This document shows, piece after piece, positions 28,546-40,146 of a stretch of 64,000 bases of DNA. Below the pieces are notes generated by a model. The model saw only the letters and a program-made list of their open reading frames with translations. It was not told the origin of the DNA and searched no databases. The stretch's first letter is position 1. Each line of letters opens with the position of its first letter. The position numbers and the translations under genes are program-made. The DNA lies in the NCBI GenBank assembly GCA_004010935.1, contig CP026511.1:868001-932000 (forward strand), in the 5' to 3' direction. Origin of the DNA: Pseudomonadaceae bacterium SI-3. Lineage in GTDB: Bacteria; Pseudomonadota; Gammaproteobacteria; Pseudomonadales; Pseudomonadaceae.

Positions 28546-29724
28546 TCACAACCCCGTTTCGTGCGCGCGGCTGCTGAAGAAAATACCGCTCGGGCTGTCG
28601 GCCGGCAGGCGCTTGAGGAGCTTCAGCGTATAGGGGTCCCAGACTTGCACCTCGTTGCCGTCGCGCACCGACAGCCAGAGCTGGTCGCCACGGGCGGTGA
28701 ATTCCATGTGCAGCACGGCCGGTCCGGGTTCCAGCTGGGCGATGATTTCGTGGGTTTCGCTGTCGATCACCTGCACCTTGCCGTTGTCCGGGTGGGCGAA
28801 GTTAACCCAGATCTGACGGGCGTCCGGGCGCGCCATGACGAACACGGGTTGGCCGGCGACATCGATGGCATCGGTCTGCTTCCAGCTTTGTGAATCCATC
28901 ACCAGCACCTGGTGATGACCGATGGCCGGAACGAAGGTCTGGTTGCCGGCGACCGTCCAGCCCTCGAGGTGCGGCATCTTGTAGACCGGCAGTGCTGCCT
29001 CGCCACGGCCGTAGCCGTCGATGATCCGCTCGACACCGCGGGCGGTGTGCCAGAGGTCGATCTTGGCCATGCCGTCCTCGCCGAACAGGCCGGCGATGTA
29101 GTAACGACCGTCCGGGGTCAGCAGTGCGTCGTAGGGTTGCTTACCGACGTTCTCGAAGCGGGTGATTTGCGGAGTGTTGCCCTGGCTGAAATCCAGCAGC
29201 CAGGTTTCATGGGTGTCGAACAGGCTGTAGATGAAGCGCCGCCCGGGCGCGTCGATGACGCCAACCACGCGTGAGTTGCGGCTGCCGTCGGCCAGCGGCG
29301 TGGCGGGGATGTCGGCCACCAGCTCCAACGTGTCGGCATCGAAGACCTTGACGCCGCCGGGCTCGTAGTTGCCGACGGCGATCAGCTTGCCGTCCTGGCT
29401 GATGGCGCCGCCGATGCTGTTGCCGCCTTGAATGATGCGCTTGTCGATGCGTTGGCGCAGCAGGTCGACCTTGGTCAGGCCGCCGTCACGACCGAACACA
29501 TAGGCGAAGCGCTCGTCGCGGGAAAACACGACCGAGGCGTGGGACAGGTCCCCCAGCCCCTCGATACGGGCCAAGCGCGTCTGACCACTGGTTTCGACGA
29601 TTTGCAAGCTACCGCTGGCGCGCTCCACCACCACACCCAGATCGCCGGTGCCGCGGAGCGGTTGCTCGGCGCAGGCACCGAGCAACAGGCTGGCAATGGC
29701 GAGCAGCAAAGACGGACGGATCAT
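28546..29724 (-). CDS. nirF: NirF, haem d1 biogenesis lipoprotein
   Basis: A 392-residue protein with a d1-type beta propeller but no cytochrome c domain. A lipobox (LLLGAC) puts a lipidated cysteine at residue 18, so it is anchored on the periplasmic side. It acts late in haem d1 synthesis, after the cytoplasmic steps and before NirN. The start overlaps nirC by 4 bp. Confidence 0.94.
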   Translation of the reverse strand: MIRPSLLLAIASLLLGACAEQPLRGTGDLGVVVERASGSLQIVETSGQTRLARIEGLGDLSHASVVFSRDERFAYVFGRDGGLTKVDLLRQRIDKRIIQGGNSIGGAISQDGKLIAVGNYEPGGVKVFDADTLELVADIPATPLADGSRNSRVVGVIDAPGRRFIYSLFDTHETWLLDFSQGNTPQITRFENVGKQPYDALLTPDGRYYIAGLFGEDGMAKIDLWHTARGVERIIDGYGRGEAALPVYKMPHLEGWTVAGNQTFVPAIGHHQVLVMDSQSWKQTDAIDVAGQPVFVMARPDARQIWVNFAHPDNGKVQVIDSETHEIIAQLEPGPAVLHMEFTARGDQLWLSVRDGNEVQVWDPYTLKLLKRLPADSPSGIFFSSRAHETGL

Positions 29725-30062
29725 GGCGTTGGGTATCCTTCGAGGAGTAAATCGACCAGCCAGGCGATGTCCTGCTCATTGAGCAGCGCGTTCCAGCCGG
29801 GCATGGCGGTGCCGGGCCGACCGTGGGTCACGGTGGCGATCAGGCTTTCACGGGGTTTGCCGGCGATGGCGTCGAGGGTCAGTGCGGGGCCGAGGCCGCC
29901 GGTCATGCGCAGACCGTGGCAAGAGCCGCAGTCTTGCACCAGCAGGTGTTCGAGCTGTGCCTGGCGGGCGGCGCTAGGCGTATCGGCCAGGGCAGTGGAA
30001 AAGGGAAGAAGGGACACCAGGCTGAGCCCCAAACCGAATACTGCGTGTCGGGACTGAAACAT
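29721..30062 (-). CDS. nirC: NirC, periplasmic cytochrome c55x
   Basis: A 113-residue monohaem cytochrome. A signal peptide ending TALA is followed by the haem motif CGSCH (C45, C48, H49) and a methionine in TAMPGW likely to be the sixth ligand. It carries electrons for nitrite reductase or for late haem d1 steps. The start at 30062 follows AAGGAGGAC; 17 bp separate it from nirM. Confidence 0.92.
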   Translation of the reverse strand: MFQSRHAVFGLGLSLVSLLPFSTALADTPSAARQAQLEHLLVQDCGSCHGLRMTGGLGPALTLDAIAGKPRESLIATVTHGRPGTAMPGWNALLNEQDIAWLVDLLLEGYPTP

Positions 30063-30079
30063 GATGTCCTCCTTGGCTG

Positions 30080-30394
30080 TTACTTGAGGCTCAGAACCCA
30101 CTCGGCGAGGGTTTTGGCTTCTTCTTCGGTGACTGGGTTTGGCGGCATCGGGATCGGACCCCAGTTACCCTGGGTGCCGTTTTTGATGCGCCCGGCGAGC
30201 AGATCGGCAGCGCCTTCCTGGCCGGCGTACTTGGCGGCGACTTCCTTCAGGGCCGGGCCGACCATCTTGGCGTCGATGCTGTGGCAGGCCGCGCAGGGCT
30301 TGCTCTTGAACAGCGCTTCACCGTCCTGAGCCACGGCAGGCTGCAGGACCATCGCGCCGCCGAGGGCGAGCAGTGGGATGAGAACTTTTTTCAT
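30080..30394 (-). CDS. nirM: NirM, cytochrome c551
   Basis: A 104-residue precursor of the small soluble electron donor to NirS. Signal peptide to about residue 22 (QPAVAQ), haem motif CAACH at 34-38, and axial methionine M83 in IPMPPNP. The size and the GPIPMPPN loop are diagnostic of cytochrome c551. It lies directly after nirS with a stem-loop between; nirT and nirB, found here in strain ZoBell, are absent. Confidence 0.96.
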   Translation of the reverse strand: MKKVLIPLLALGGAMVLQPAVAQDGEALFKSKPCAACHSIDAKMVGPALKEVAAKYAGQEGAADLLAGRIKNGTQGNWGPIPMPPNPVTEEEAKTLAEWVLSLK

Positions 30395-30414
30395 CAGTTA
30401 CTTCCTCAAGGCTA

Positions 30415-30438
30415 GGGGGGGATCTTGGCGTCCCCCCC
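30415..30438. other. Strong stem-loop between nirS and nirM
   Basis: Eight-base perfect arms GGGGGGGA and TCCCCCCC enclose TCTTGGCG. In the transcribed (minus) direction no U-run follows, so it is more likely a stabiliser or partial attenuator that keeps nirS message above that of downstream genes than a full terminator. Confidence 0.6.
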
Positions 30439-30446
30439 GGTTTTAC

Positions 30447-32333
<1,887 letters not shown>

Positions 32334-32409
32334 TCAGGCGGGAAAAGGGAAGAAGCGCACGTCAAAAGCCGATGGTTACGCACGCGCATCGGCTCATTTC
32401 GAGTCGGGC

Positions 32410-32423
32410 TTGACCGTAATCAA
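32410..32423 (+). promoter_or_regulatory. Fnr/Dnr box of the nirQ promoter
   Basis: TTGACCGTAATCAA matches TTGAY-N4-ATCAA. It lies about 88 bp before nirQ and 129 bp from the nirS box. No strong -10 element is visible near 32448, so activity should depend on the activator. Confidence 0.75.
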
Positions 32424-32510
32424 GCTTCGCTGGCGGACGGCTTGAGGGGCGGCGGGGTGACGATTAGCGTGGTGCTAGTCAAATCCAACCGCTGCAGTGA
32501 GGTATTGCCA

Positions 32511-33317
32511 ATGAACGCGCCCGAGAACCTTGTCGGCATGAGCGGTGCTCCGTTCTACCAGTCGCTGGGCAACGAAGAGGTGCTCTTCGAGCAGGCCTGG
32601 AAGCATGGCATGCCGGTGCTGATCAAGGGCCCAACCGGCTGCGGCAAGACCCGCTTCGTGCAGCACATGGCGCACCGGCTGAACCTGCCGCTGTATACCG
32701 TGGCCTGCCATGACGACCTCTCCGCCGCCGATCTGGTTGGCCGTCATCTGATCGGTGCCCAGGGCACCTGGTGGCAGGACGGCCCGCTGACCCGCGCCGT
32801 GCGCGAAGGTGGTATCTGCTACCTGGACGAGGTGGTCGAAGCCCGGCAGGACACCGCCGTGGTGCTGCATCCGCTGGCGGACGATCGGCGCGAGCTGTTC
32901 ATCGAGCGCACCGGCGAAGCCTTGAAAGCACCACCGGGCTTCATGCTGGTGGTGAGCTACAACCCGGGTTACCAGAACCTGCTCAAGGGTATGAAGCCGA
33001 GCACCCGGCAGCGTTTCGTCGCCATGCGTTTCGACTATCCGCCAGCGGCCGATGAGCAGCGCATCGTCGCCAACGAGGCACAGGTGGATGCCGAACTGGC
33101 GGCGCAGGTCGTCAAGCTCGGGCAGGCCCTGCGCCGGCTCGAACAGCACGATCTCGAAGAAGTCGCCTCGACCCGCCTGCTGATTTTCACCGCGCGGATG
33201 ATCCGCTCCGGCATGAGCCCGCGCGAGGCCTGCATGGCTTGCCTGGCCGAGCCGCTGTCGGACGATCCGCAAACCGTCGCGGCGCTGATGGATGTGGTCG
33301 ATGTCCATTTCGGTTGA
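32511..33317 (+). CDS. nirQ: NirQ, MoxR-type AAA+ ATPase
   Basis: A 268-residue ATPase of the MoxR group that with NorD helps insert or activate metal centres of nitric oxide reductase. Walker A GPTGCGKT (40-47), Walker B-like CYLDEVVEA and a sensor segment SYNPGYQ are present. The start at 32511 has GAGG upstream; open sequence before it includes the promoter. The end overlaps the next gene by 17 bp, so nirQ-nirO-nirP form one unit. Confidence 0.94.
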   Translation: MNAPENLVGMSGAPFYQSLGNEEVLFEQAWKHGMPVLIKGPTGCGKTRFVQHMAHRLNLPLYTVACHDDLSAADLVGRHLIGAQGTWWQDGPLTRAVREGGICYLDEVVEARQDTAVVLHPLADDRRELFIERTGEALKAPPGFMLVVSYNPGYQNLLKGMKPSTRQRFVAMRFDYPPAADEQRIVANEAQVDAELAAQVVKLGQALRRLEQHDLEEVASTRLLIFTARMIRSGMSPREACMACLAEPLSDDPQTVAALMDVVDVHFG

Positions 33318-33885
33318 CCGCACCAGCCTCTCCCGGCGCCTGCCGGGCGATCTGGCGATGTGGTTCTTTATCCTCGCCGAGTTGACCGTCTTCGCCATCC
33401 TGATTCTGGCCTTCGCCGTGACCCAGGTGCTTAACCCAGAGCTGTTCAGCCAGAGCCGCGCAGCGCTGGACAGCTCCATGGGGCTCGCACTGACCCTCAG
33501 CCTGCTGACGTCCGGCCTGTTCGCGGCGCTGGCCGTGGAGCAGGTGCGCGCAGCACGGCCTGGGCGAGGGGCGCTACTGCTGGTAGCTGCGTTGGCGACC
33601 TCCTGCGTTTACGTCGTGCTCAAGCTCAACGAGTACGGCCATCTGTCATCGATGGGGCTGGGGCTCGAGCACAACACCTTCTTCACCCTGTACTGGATTC
33701 TTACCGGCTTTCACTTTCTCCATGTGCTGCTGGGGATGGTGATCCTCGGCTGGATGGCGATGCGTTGCCAGCGCGGCCTTTATACGGCGGCGGACTGCGC
33801 GGGCCTGGAATCCGGGGTGCTCTATTGGCACATGGTCGATATGGTCTGGGTGCTGCTGTTCCCGCTGGTCTACGTCATCAACTGA
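33301..33885 (+). CDS. norE: NirO/NorE, cytochrome oxidase subunit III-like membrane protein
   Basis: A 194-residue protein with five or six helices, homologous to subunit III of haem-copper oxidases, known as NirO in P. stutzeri and NorE elsewhere. It supports full NO reductase activity without being part of the purified enzyme. Conserved motif GFHFLHVLLGM near residues 130-140. Start is ambiguous: ATGs at 33292 and 33301 both lie within the end of nirQ; I use the one with less overlap. Confidence 0.9.
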   Translation: MSISVDRTSLSRRLPGDLAMWFFILAELTVFAILILAFAVTQVLNPELFSQSRAALDSSMGLALTLSLLTSGLFAALAVEQVRAARPGRGALLLVAALATSCVYVVLKLNEYGHLSSMGLGLEHNTFFTLYWILTGFHFLHVLLGMVILGWMAMRCQRGLYTAADCAGLESGVLYWHMVDMVWVLLFPLVYVIN

Positions 33886-33895
33886 GGAGACCGTG

Positions 33896-34147
33896 ATGTC
33901 CGCTTCAAAGGTGCTGATCGGGTGTTGGCTGGCGCTGGCCGTCTTGTCTACAGCCACCGTACTGCTCGGCAACGCCGGCTCGACGCTACTGCTTGCCGGC
34001 GCCGTGCTGGCCGTCGCGCTGATCAAGGCCTGGGTGATCACCGAAGGCTTCATGGAGCTGCGCCATGCGCCGGTCATGTGGCGCCTGCTGTTGTTCGGCT
34101 GGCCCCTGGTGATGGCGTGCGGGATTCTGTTCGCAATGATGGTGTAG
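33896..34147 (+). CDS. norF: NirP/NorF, small membrane protein of the nor system
   Basis: An 83-residue protein with three helices, similar to the small subunit IV-like partner of NorE. The AxxKAWVITEGFMELRHAP region is shared with NorF proteins. The ATG at 33896 follows TGAGGAGACC; GTG at 33893 is an alternative. It ends the nirQOP unit, before a 552-bp gap. Confidence 0.88.
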   Translation: MSASKVLIGCWLALAVLSTATVLLGNAGSTLLLAGAVLAVALIKAWVITEGFMELRHAPVMWRLLLFGWPLVMACGILFAMMV

Positions 34148-34266
34148 GTGACGAACTACGATTGCCAGCATGCGGGCTTCGCGGACAAGGCTAGGCACCC
34201 CCGACCGCGCCCAAGGATTGCGTGGTGGGGATTCTGTTTGTGTTGATGGAGTAGCTAGCGTGCCCG

Positions 34267-34422
34267 GATCGCCAGCAAGCTGGCTCCTACACCGGACAGC
34301 AGTGCGCCGACAATTTGTAGCCAGGCCGGCGGGCTTTGCTTACGCGCAGTTGCGGCTGAACCCGTGGACGAAGCTTCCGCGGCCTTGCTCCGTTCTTCGT
34401 AGGAGCCAGCTTGCTGGCGATC
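34267..34422. repeat. Inverted pair of REP elements (family C) before norC
   Basis: Copies at 34267-34290 (GATCGCCAGCAAGCTGGCTC then CTAC) and, inverted, at 34399-34422, about 110 bp apart. They can pair end to end or form two small hairpins. The bases between them carry no gene. Confidence 0.85.
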
Positions 34423-34502
34423 GCTTTGTATTTCGGGGCCGCAACCGACCCACGTGCGCGCGCCTATGGGCGCGCTTCCTGGTGCCCTGCGTCCATAGAA
34501 CC

Positions 34503-34548
34503 GTAGGGTGGGCTTCAGCCCCCCGCTTGCTCCTGAAGCCCACCCTAT
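34503..34548. repeat. Long hairpin of family A sequence before norC
   Basis: Arms GTAGGGTGGGCTTCAG and its complement (15 of 16 bases paired) around a 14-nt loop. It is a family A element split open by an insertion at its centre. It may end the nirQOP transcript. With the REP pair it makes up most of the norF-norC gap; the norC box follows at 34631. Confidence 0.85.
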
Positions 34549-34630
34549 ACGGCTTTGCCGCGTCGATTGCGCCTGCAAAACCGGCTCTCGCATGGTTAGG
34601 GAAAGACCCAGTACCGTGTTCAGGTTTTTC

Positions 34631-34644
34631 TTGATTGCTATCAA
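34631..34644 (+). promoter_or_regulatory. Fnr/Dnr box of the norCB promoter
   Basis: TTGATTGCTATCAA is an exact TTGAT-N4-ATCAA. Its centre lies about 41 bp before a likely start of transcription near 34679 and 62 bp before the norC ATG; TCTTAA near 34665 is a possible -10. Confidence 0.87.
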
Positions 34645-34699
34645 GCAGGTTTCGATAGCTCCCTTCTTAAACTGGCCACGCCAACATGAGGAGGCGACC

Positions 34700-35140
34700 A
34701 TGTCCGAGACCTTTACCAAGGGAATGGCCAGAAACATCTACTTCGGGGGAAGCGTGTTCTTCTTCCTGGTATTTCTGGGCCTGACCTATCACACAGAGCA
34801 GACCTTTCCAGAGCGATCCAATGAGTCGGAACTGACCGAAGCAGTGGTGCGAGGCAAAGCGGTCTGGGAAAACAACAACTGCATCGGCTGCCACAGCCTG
34901 CTTGGTGAAGGTGCCTACTTTGCGCCGGAACTGGGCAACGTCTTCGTTCGACGCGGTGAGGATGCGGCCTTCAAGCCCTTCCTGCAGGCCTGGATGAAGG
35001 CTCAGCCGCTGGGCGTACCCGGACGCAGATCGATGCCTCAGTTCAACCTGAGCGAGCAGGAAGTCGACGATATGGCCGAATTCCTCAAGTGGACATCGAA
35101 GATCGATACCAATAACTGGCCGCCAAACAAGGAGGGCTGA
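34700..35140 (+). CDS. norC: NorC, cytochrome c subunit of nitric oxide reductase
   Basis: A 146-residue membrane-anchored cytochrome that passes electrons to NorB. One N-terminal helix (YFGGSVFFFLVFLGLTY) stays as an anchor; the haem motif CIGCH is at 61-65 and the axial methionine is likely in RRSMPQFN. The ATG at 34700 has GAGGAGGCGACC upstream, and the length equals the known P. stutzeri subunit. Three bases separate it from norB. Confidence 0.97.
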   Translation: MSETFTKGMARNIYFGGSVFFFLVFLGLTYHTEQTFPERSNESELTEAVVRGKAVWENNNCIGCHSLLGEGAYFAPELGNVFVRRGEDAAFKPFLQAWMKAQPLGVPGRRSMPQFNLSEQEVDDMAEFLKWTSKIDTNNWPPNKEG

Positions 35141-36571
<1,431 letters not shown>

Positions 36572-36590
36572 GGCAAGACACCGATGTAAT

Positions 36591-36628
36591 CGACGGCCCG
36601 GCTGATCCAGCGGGCCGTCGTTGTTTTC
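36591..36628 (+). terminator. Hairpin between norB and norD
   Basis: A perfect 10-bp stem CGACGGCCCG / CGGGCCGTCG, extendable by one or two pairs, is followed by TTGTTTTC. It has the shape of an intrinsic terminator but lies only 25 bp before norD, so norD is presumably transcribed by partial read-through. Confidence 0.8.
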
Positions 36629-36652
36629 AAACCGCGCTAAGGATCAATCGCC

Positions 36653-38497
36653 ATGGCCTTTACCATCGAAGTTGAAGAGTGGGTCGGCAGTGTCTGGCAC
36701 CGCTTCATCACCCGCCGCGCCAGCCCGGACTTCCCCGACGCCAACGTCTCGCTGGAAAGCATGCAGCGCAGCCTGTCGGTGCTGTTTCGTGCCATGGGCG
36801 GTGCCAGTGGCACCGGTGTCGAGGCGGCCAACGCGCGCGATCTGATGCTGCGCCGCAACCTGCTGCAACAAGTCGCTGGCACCTGCAAGCAATTGCCGGT
36901 GGCCTGGTGCGATGCGAACAACCTGCGCCTGCCGCAGAACCTCGCGGTATACCCCGAAGTTTCACTCAATCAGGATTTGTATCGCTGGCTGGCGCTGCTC
37001 GCGGCGCAGGTGGGCGAGATGCGCCACTGGGCGCGTGACAACCAGCGCTGGACTCAAGCCATCCTCGAGCGTTTCCCGGCGATGCAGCCACGCTACGAGC
37101 GACTCGTCGAAGCGCATCTGCAGCTCCGGCCAGATCCGGACACGCTGCCCCGCGCCGAGAGTGCGCTGGAGCGTGCCATCTGCCAGGCCCTGCGTGAGCC
37201 GGGCAGTGTTCAGCAATTCCCGCGCAGCGAAGTGGCCCCCTGGCCGCTGCCCATGTGGCTGTACCCCGCGGAAAATCTCGGCGTGCCTCAGGCCACCGAG
37301 CTCGCCGAAGAAGATCAGGACAACAACCTGCAGGCGCCGCCGACCGAGCAGAAGGGCATGCGCAAGCGTGCCAAGCGTGTCGAGGACAGCACCAGCAAGG
37401 GCGGCTTGATGCTGTTCCGCCTGGAAAATCTGTTCAGCTGGTCCGAGCATGTCGAGCTGGATCGCCAGGGCGATGACAGCGAAAACGAAGACGCCTCGCG
37501 TGTTGCGGAAGACCTCGATGAAATCGCCATGTCGCGTCAGCGGATGCGCAAGGGCGGCGGCCTCAAGCTGCACCTGGACCTGCCGCCTGCGGACGTGGAT
37601 GACATTCCGCTGGGCGAAGGTATCAAGCTACCGGAATGGGACTATCGCAAGCAGCGCATGCAGGCCGATTTCGTCAGCCTGCAGATGATGTTGCCACGGG
37701 GCTCCGAACCCATGGGCCTGCCGCTGCGACTGAGCCCGCTGGCGCGCAAGCTGCGTCGGCAGTTCGAACACCTGCGCAATGATCGTCAATGGCTACGCGG
37801 GCAACCGCAGGGCTCCGAACTAGACATGCAGGCCTGGCTCGATTTTCACGTCGAGCGCCAGCACGGCCAGTGCGCCGAGCGCGGGCTGTTCATGGAGCAG
37901 CGACAGAATCGCCGAGACCTGGCGTGCCTGCTGCTGGCCGACCTGTCCATGTCCACCGACGCGCACCTGGACGACGAGCACAAGGTGATCGACGTGATCA
38001 CCGACAGCCTGCTGCTGTTCGGCGAAGCACTGTCGGCGGTAGGCGACGATTTCGCGCTGTATGGCTTTTCCTCGCTGCGTCGCCAGCAGGTTCGGATGCA
38101 GGAGCTCAAAAGCTTCAAGCAGCGCTATGGCGACGACACCCGTGGCCGGATCCAGGCGCTGAAGCCCGGTTATTACACCCGCATGGGCGCGGCCATTCGC
38201 CAGGCGACCGAACTGCTGGGCAAGTGCAAGCAGCGGCGCAAGCTCCTGCTGCTGGTCACCGACGGCAAGCCCAATGACCTGGACCTTTACGAGGGCCGTT
38301 ATGGCGTCGAAGACACCCGCCAGGCAGTCATGGAAGCACGGCGTCAGGGGTTGTTGCCGTTCTGCATCACCATCGACCAAGAGGCGGGCGATTACCTGCC
38401 CTACATGTTCGGCGCCAACGGCTTCACCTTGATCAAGGAGCCGCAACAACTGCCGTTCCGCCTGCCGCAGTTGTACAAGCAGCTGACCCAGCCGTAG
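36653..38497 (+). CDS. norD: NorD, von Willebrand A domain protein for NO reductase activation
   Basis: A 614-residue cytoplasmic protein. The C-terminal third is a von Willebrand factor A domain with the MIDAS motif D-L-S-M-S-T and a downstream VTDGKPND. The central part holds an acidic region, and the N-terminal part is helical. NorD works with the MoxR-type ATPase NirQ, as CbbO does with CbbQ, to mature the NorCB enzyme. TAAGGATC gives the ribosome site. The stop codon TAG lies inside the first bases of a family B repeat. Confidence 0.94.
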   Translation: MAFTIEVEEWVGSVWHRFITRRASPDFPDANVSLESMQRSLSVLFRAMGGASGTGVEAANARDLMLRRNLLQQVAGTCKQLPVAWCDANNLRLPQNLAVYPEVSLNQDLYRWLALLAAQVGEMRHWARDNQRWTQAILERFPAMQPRYERLVEAHLQLRPDPDTLPRAESALERAICQALREPGSVQQFPRSEVAPWPLPMWLYPAENLGVPQATELAEEDQDNNLQAPPTEQKGMRKRAKRVEDSTSKGGLMLFRLENLFSWSEHVELDRQGDDSENEDASRVAEDLDEIAMSRQRMRKGGGLKLHLDLPPADVDDIPLGEGIKLPEWDYRKQRMQADFVSLQMMLPRGSEPMGLPLRLSPLARKLRRQFEHLRNDRQWLRGQPQGSELDMQAWLDFHVERQHGQCAERGLFMEQRQNRRDLACLLLADLSMSTDAHLDDEHKVIDVITDSLLLFGEALSAVGDDFALYGFSSLRRQQVRMQELKSFKQRYGDDTRGRIQALKPGYYTRMGAAIRQATELLGKCKQRRKLLLLVTDGKPNDLDLYEGRYGVEDTRQAVMEARRQGLLPFCITIDQEAGDYLPYMFGANGFTLIKEPQQLPFRLPQLYKQLTQP

Positions 38498-38595
38498 GGT
38501 GGATGTCGCTTTTTACATCCACCGTTACCCGGTTCGGTGGATCGCCACCCGGTGGATCGCCACCCCGTGGATCGGTGAAGCGTGATCCACCCTAC
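38494..38595. repeat. Family B long palindromic repeat, copy 1
   Basis: About 102 bp bounded by GTAGGGTGGAT on the left and ATCCACCCTAC on the right, a long inverted structure. Inside are two tandem copies of GGTGGATCGCCACCC (38536-38550, 38551-38565) and a partial third. The TAG of its left end is the norD stop codon. It may act as the norD transcript terminator. Confidence 0.85.
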
Positions 38596-38790
38596 GAACC
38601 GCCAGGGCAGATTGCGTGGCAACGGTAGTGTGGGACGGGCTGCGTTCCGTTTCAGCCCACCAGCCTTTTCGCCGCTTGATGCCTCGCCATTCACCTGCGG
38701 AAATGGCCCGTTCATGCCGCGACATTGACGCAGTGTTCCGAGGCTATGTTTTTTAGCGCAGTTGCTTCGCTTGATTCTGGCGTATTCATC

Positions 38791-38950
38791 GGTGGGCTGA
38801 AGCCCACCCTACGGACTTATGGCGCGCCGTATTCAGGCTTGCCAGTTTGGGAAGGACGTTGCTTTGATGGACGGAAGCCCACTCTGCTGGATGGCCCAGC
38901 AATGCGGTCGGAGCACACCGGCGGTTTTGTAGGGTGGGCCTCAGCCCACC
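38791..38950. repeat. Inverted pair of family A repeats
   Basis: Copies at 38791-38812 and, inverted, at 38929-38950 (with one changed base, GGCCTCAG), in the 631-bp gap between norD and dnrP. Open frames across this stretch are translations of the repeats. Nothing else supportable lies in the gap apart from the two family B copies. Confidence 0.8.
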
Positions 38951-39034
38951 AAGGCATCTATCGAGCGGCTGTTGCGCGCCAAGCTTGATGCCGCTATCCA
39001 TTCTCCCGAAGTTGCCTCAGGGCGAGGGTGATTC

Positions 39035-39121
39035 GTAGGGCAGATGTCGCTTTGCACATCCACCACCATACCGCTCAGTGGATCGCCACCCGGTAAATCG
39101 GGCAAGCATGATCCGCCCTAC
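39035..39121. repeat. Family B long palindromic repeat, copy 2
   Basis: About 87 bp, clearly related to copy 1 (GTAGGGCAGATGTCGCTTTG, then CAGTGGATCGCCACCCGG, then GATCCGCCCTAC) but with one rather than two internal tandem units. It ends 7 bp before the dnrP stop, so the two copies flank the norD-dnrP gap in the same orientation. Confidence 0.82.
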
Positions 39122-39128
39122 GAACCGT

Positions 39129-39320
39129 CTAGAACAGGTTGCGCGGCAGCCAGACGATCATCACTGCGCAGAAGATGGCAAGACCGATGCAAAACCAGAA
39201 AAATCTGCTTTGCCGTCGTTCCCCGGCGGTATCAGCCAGGGCGGGGAGGGGCATGCCGCAGTTGCTGCACTCGGCTTCCTGCGGCGGGTTGGGTTGCTGG
39301 CAGTACAGGCATCTGGGCAT
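39129..39320 (-). CDS. dnrP: DnrP-like small zinc-ribbon membrane protein
   Basis: A 63-residue protein: two C-x-x-C knuckles near the N-terminus (CLYC and CSNC) form a zinc ribbon, and one transmembrane helix ends the protein (FFWFCIGLAIFCAVMIVWL). It matches the small protein called DnrP in pseudomonads, whose role is unknown. It lies downstream of dnrD on the same strand with a 142-bp gap, so it may share the transcript. Confidence 0.75.
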   Translation of the reverse strand: MPRCLYCQQPNPPQEAECSNCGMPLPALADTAGERRQSRFFWFCIGLAIFCAVMIVWLPRNLF

Positions 39321-39462
39321 GGCCGCGTCCTCTCTAGGTCAGTTCCAGATTGCCACGTACAACCTCTGTTTGAGATTGACGGGCATCAACCCGTTGCGAA
39401 AGCTTGTCGCTGCCGCACGGTTCGCTGCGAGGGGCTTCAAGGATTGTTGATCCGCTGGCCTG

Positions 39463-40146
39463 TCACTCGAAGGATTCGAGGCGTTGGCGATCAAGGATGG
39501 TGATTTGCCGACCTTCCTGAGTGATGATTTGCTCGTCGATCAAGCGCCTGATGATCCGTGAAAACGTCTCCGGCTGGATCGACAGGTGACCCGCAATCAG
39601 CTGCTTGGCCATGGGCAGCTCGAAGCTGTTGCCTTCATCCTTCAGGCGCGCCAGTTGCGTCATCAAATAGCGCACCACGCGGTGAGTGGCGTTCTTCAGC
39701 GAAAGGGTTTCGATCTCATTGATGCGTTGGTGCAAGCGCACGCTCAGTTTGCCGAGCAGGGCAAAGGAGAGCTTCTGGTTCGCCTCCAGCAGACGCATAT
39801 ATGCCGTGTTGGAGAAGCGGTAGACCTGCGTCGGGCACACGGCCTGGGCCGAGGCGACGTAGTTGGGCGTGTCCATCAGCATCATCGCTTCGGCAAAGGT
39901 CTGGCGATTGCCGATCACCTCGAAGACTTTTTCCTGCCCGTCCGGGGTCAGGCGGTAGATCTTCACTGCGCCGGAAATCACGAAATAGAACGAATGCGCC
40001 GGTTCACCCTGGTGAAAGAGGTTGTCGCCTTTGTCCAGGTTGAGCAGCTGGCTTGCGCTCATCAGCTCGTCCATCTGTTCGTCGTTCAGAGGTTCGAACA
40101 GATGGTGGCTGCGAAGAATCTGGTTATGTACGCGATGAAGCACCAT
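39463..40146 (-). CDS. dnrD: Dnr-type regulator of the Crp/Fnr family (DnrD)
   Basis: A 227-residue activator: an N-terminal cyclic-nucleotide-like beta barrel (about 15-125), a dimerisation helix, and a helix-turn-helix whose recognition helix has E-T-F-S-R, the E-x-x-S-R pattern that reads TTGAT half-sites. The four cysteines of the Fnr iron-sulfur cluster are missing; it belongs to the haem-binding NO-responsive Dnr group. Position beside the nor and dnrN genes fits DnrD of P. stutzeri. The start at 40146 has AAGGA nine bases upstream. No clear Fnr box precedes it. Confidence 0.88.
   Translation of the reverse strand: MVLHRVHNQILRSHHLFEPLNDEQMDELMSASQLLNLDKGDNLFHQGEPAHSFYFVISGAVKIYRLTPDGQEKVFEVIGNRQTFAEAMMLMDTPNYVASAQAVCPTQVYRFSNTAYMRLLEANQKLSFALLGKLSVRLHQRINEIETLSLKNATHRVVRYLMTQLARLKDEGNSFELPMAKQLIAGHLSIQPETFSRIIRRLIDEQIITQEGRQITILDRQRLESFE

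Noticed and set aside
34170..34737. Overlapping frames on both strands in the norF-norC gap
   Set aside because: They run through REP and family A repeats and across the norC box; no coherent protein.
38725..38988. An 87-codon plus-strand frame between norD and dnrP
   Set aside because: Its sequence is mostly translated family A repeats (GGLKPTL, VGWASAH), which recur in other gaps; it lacks a ribosome site.
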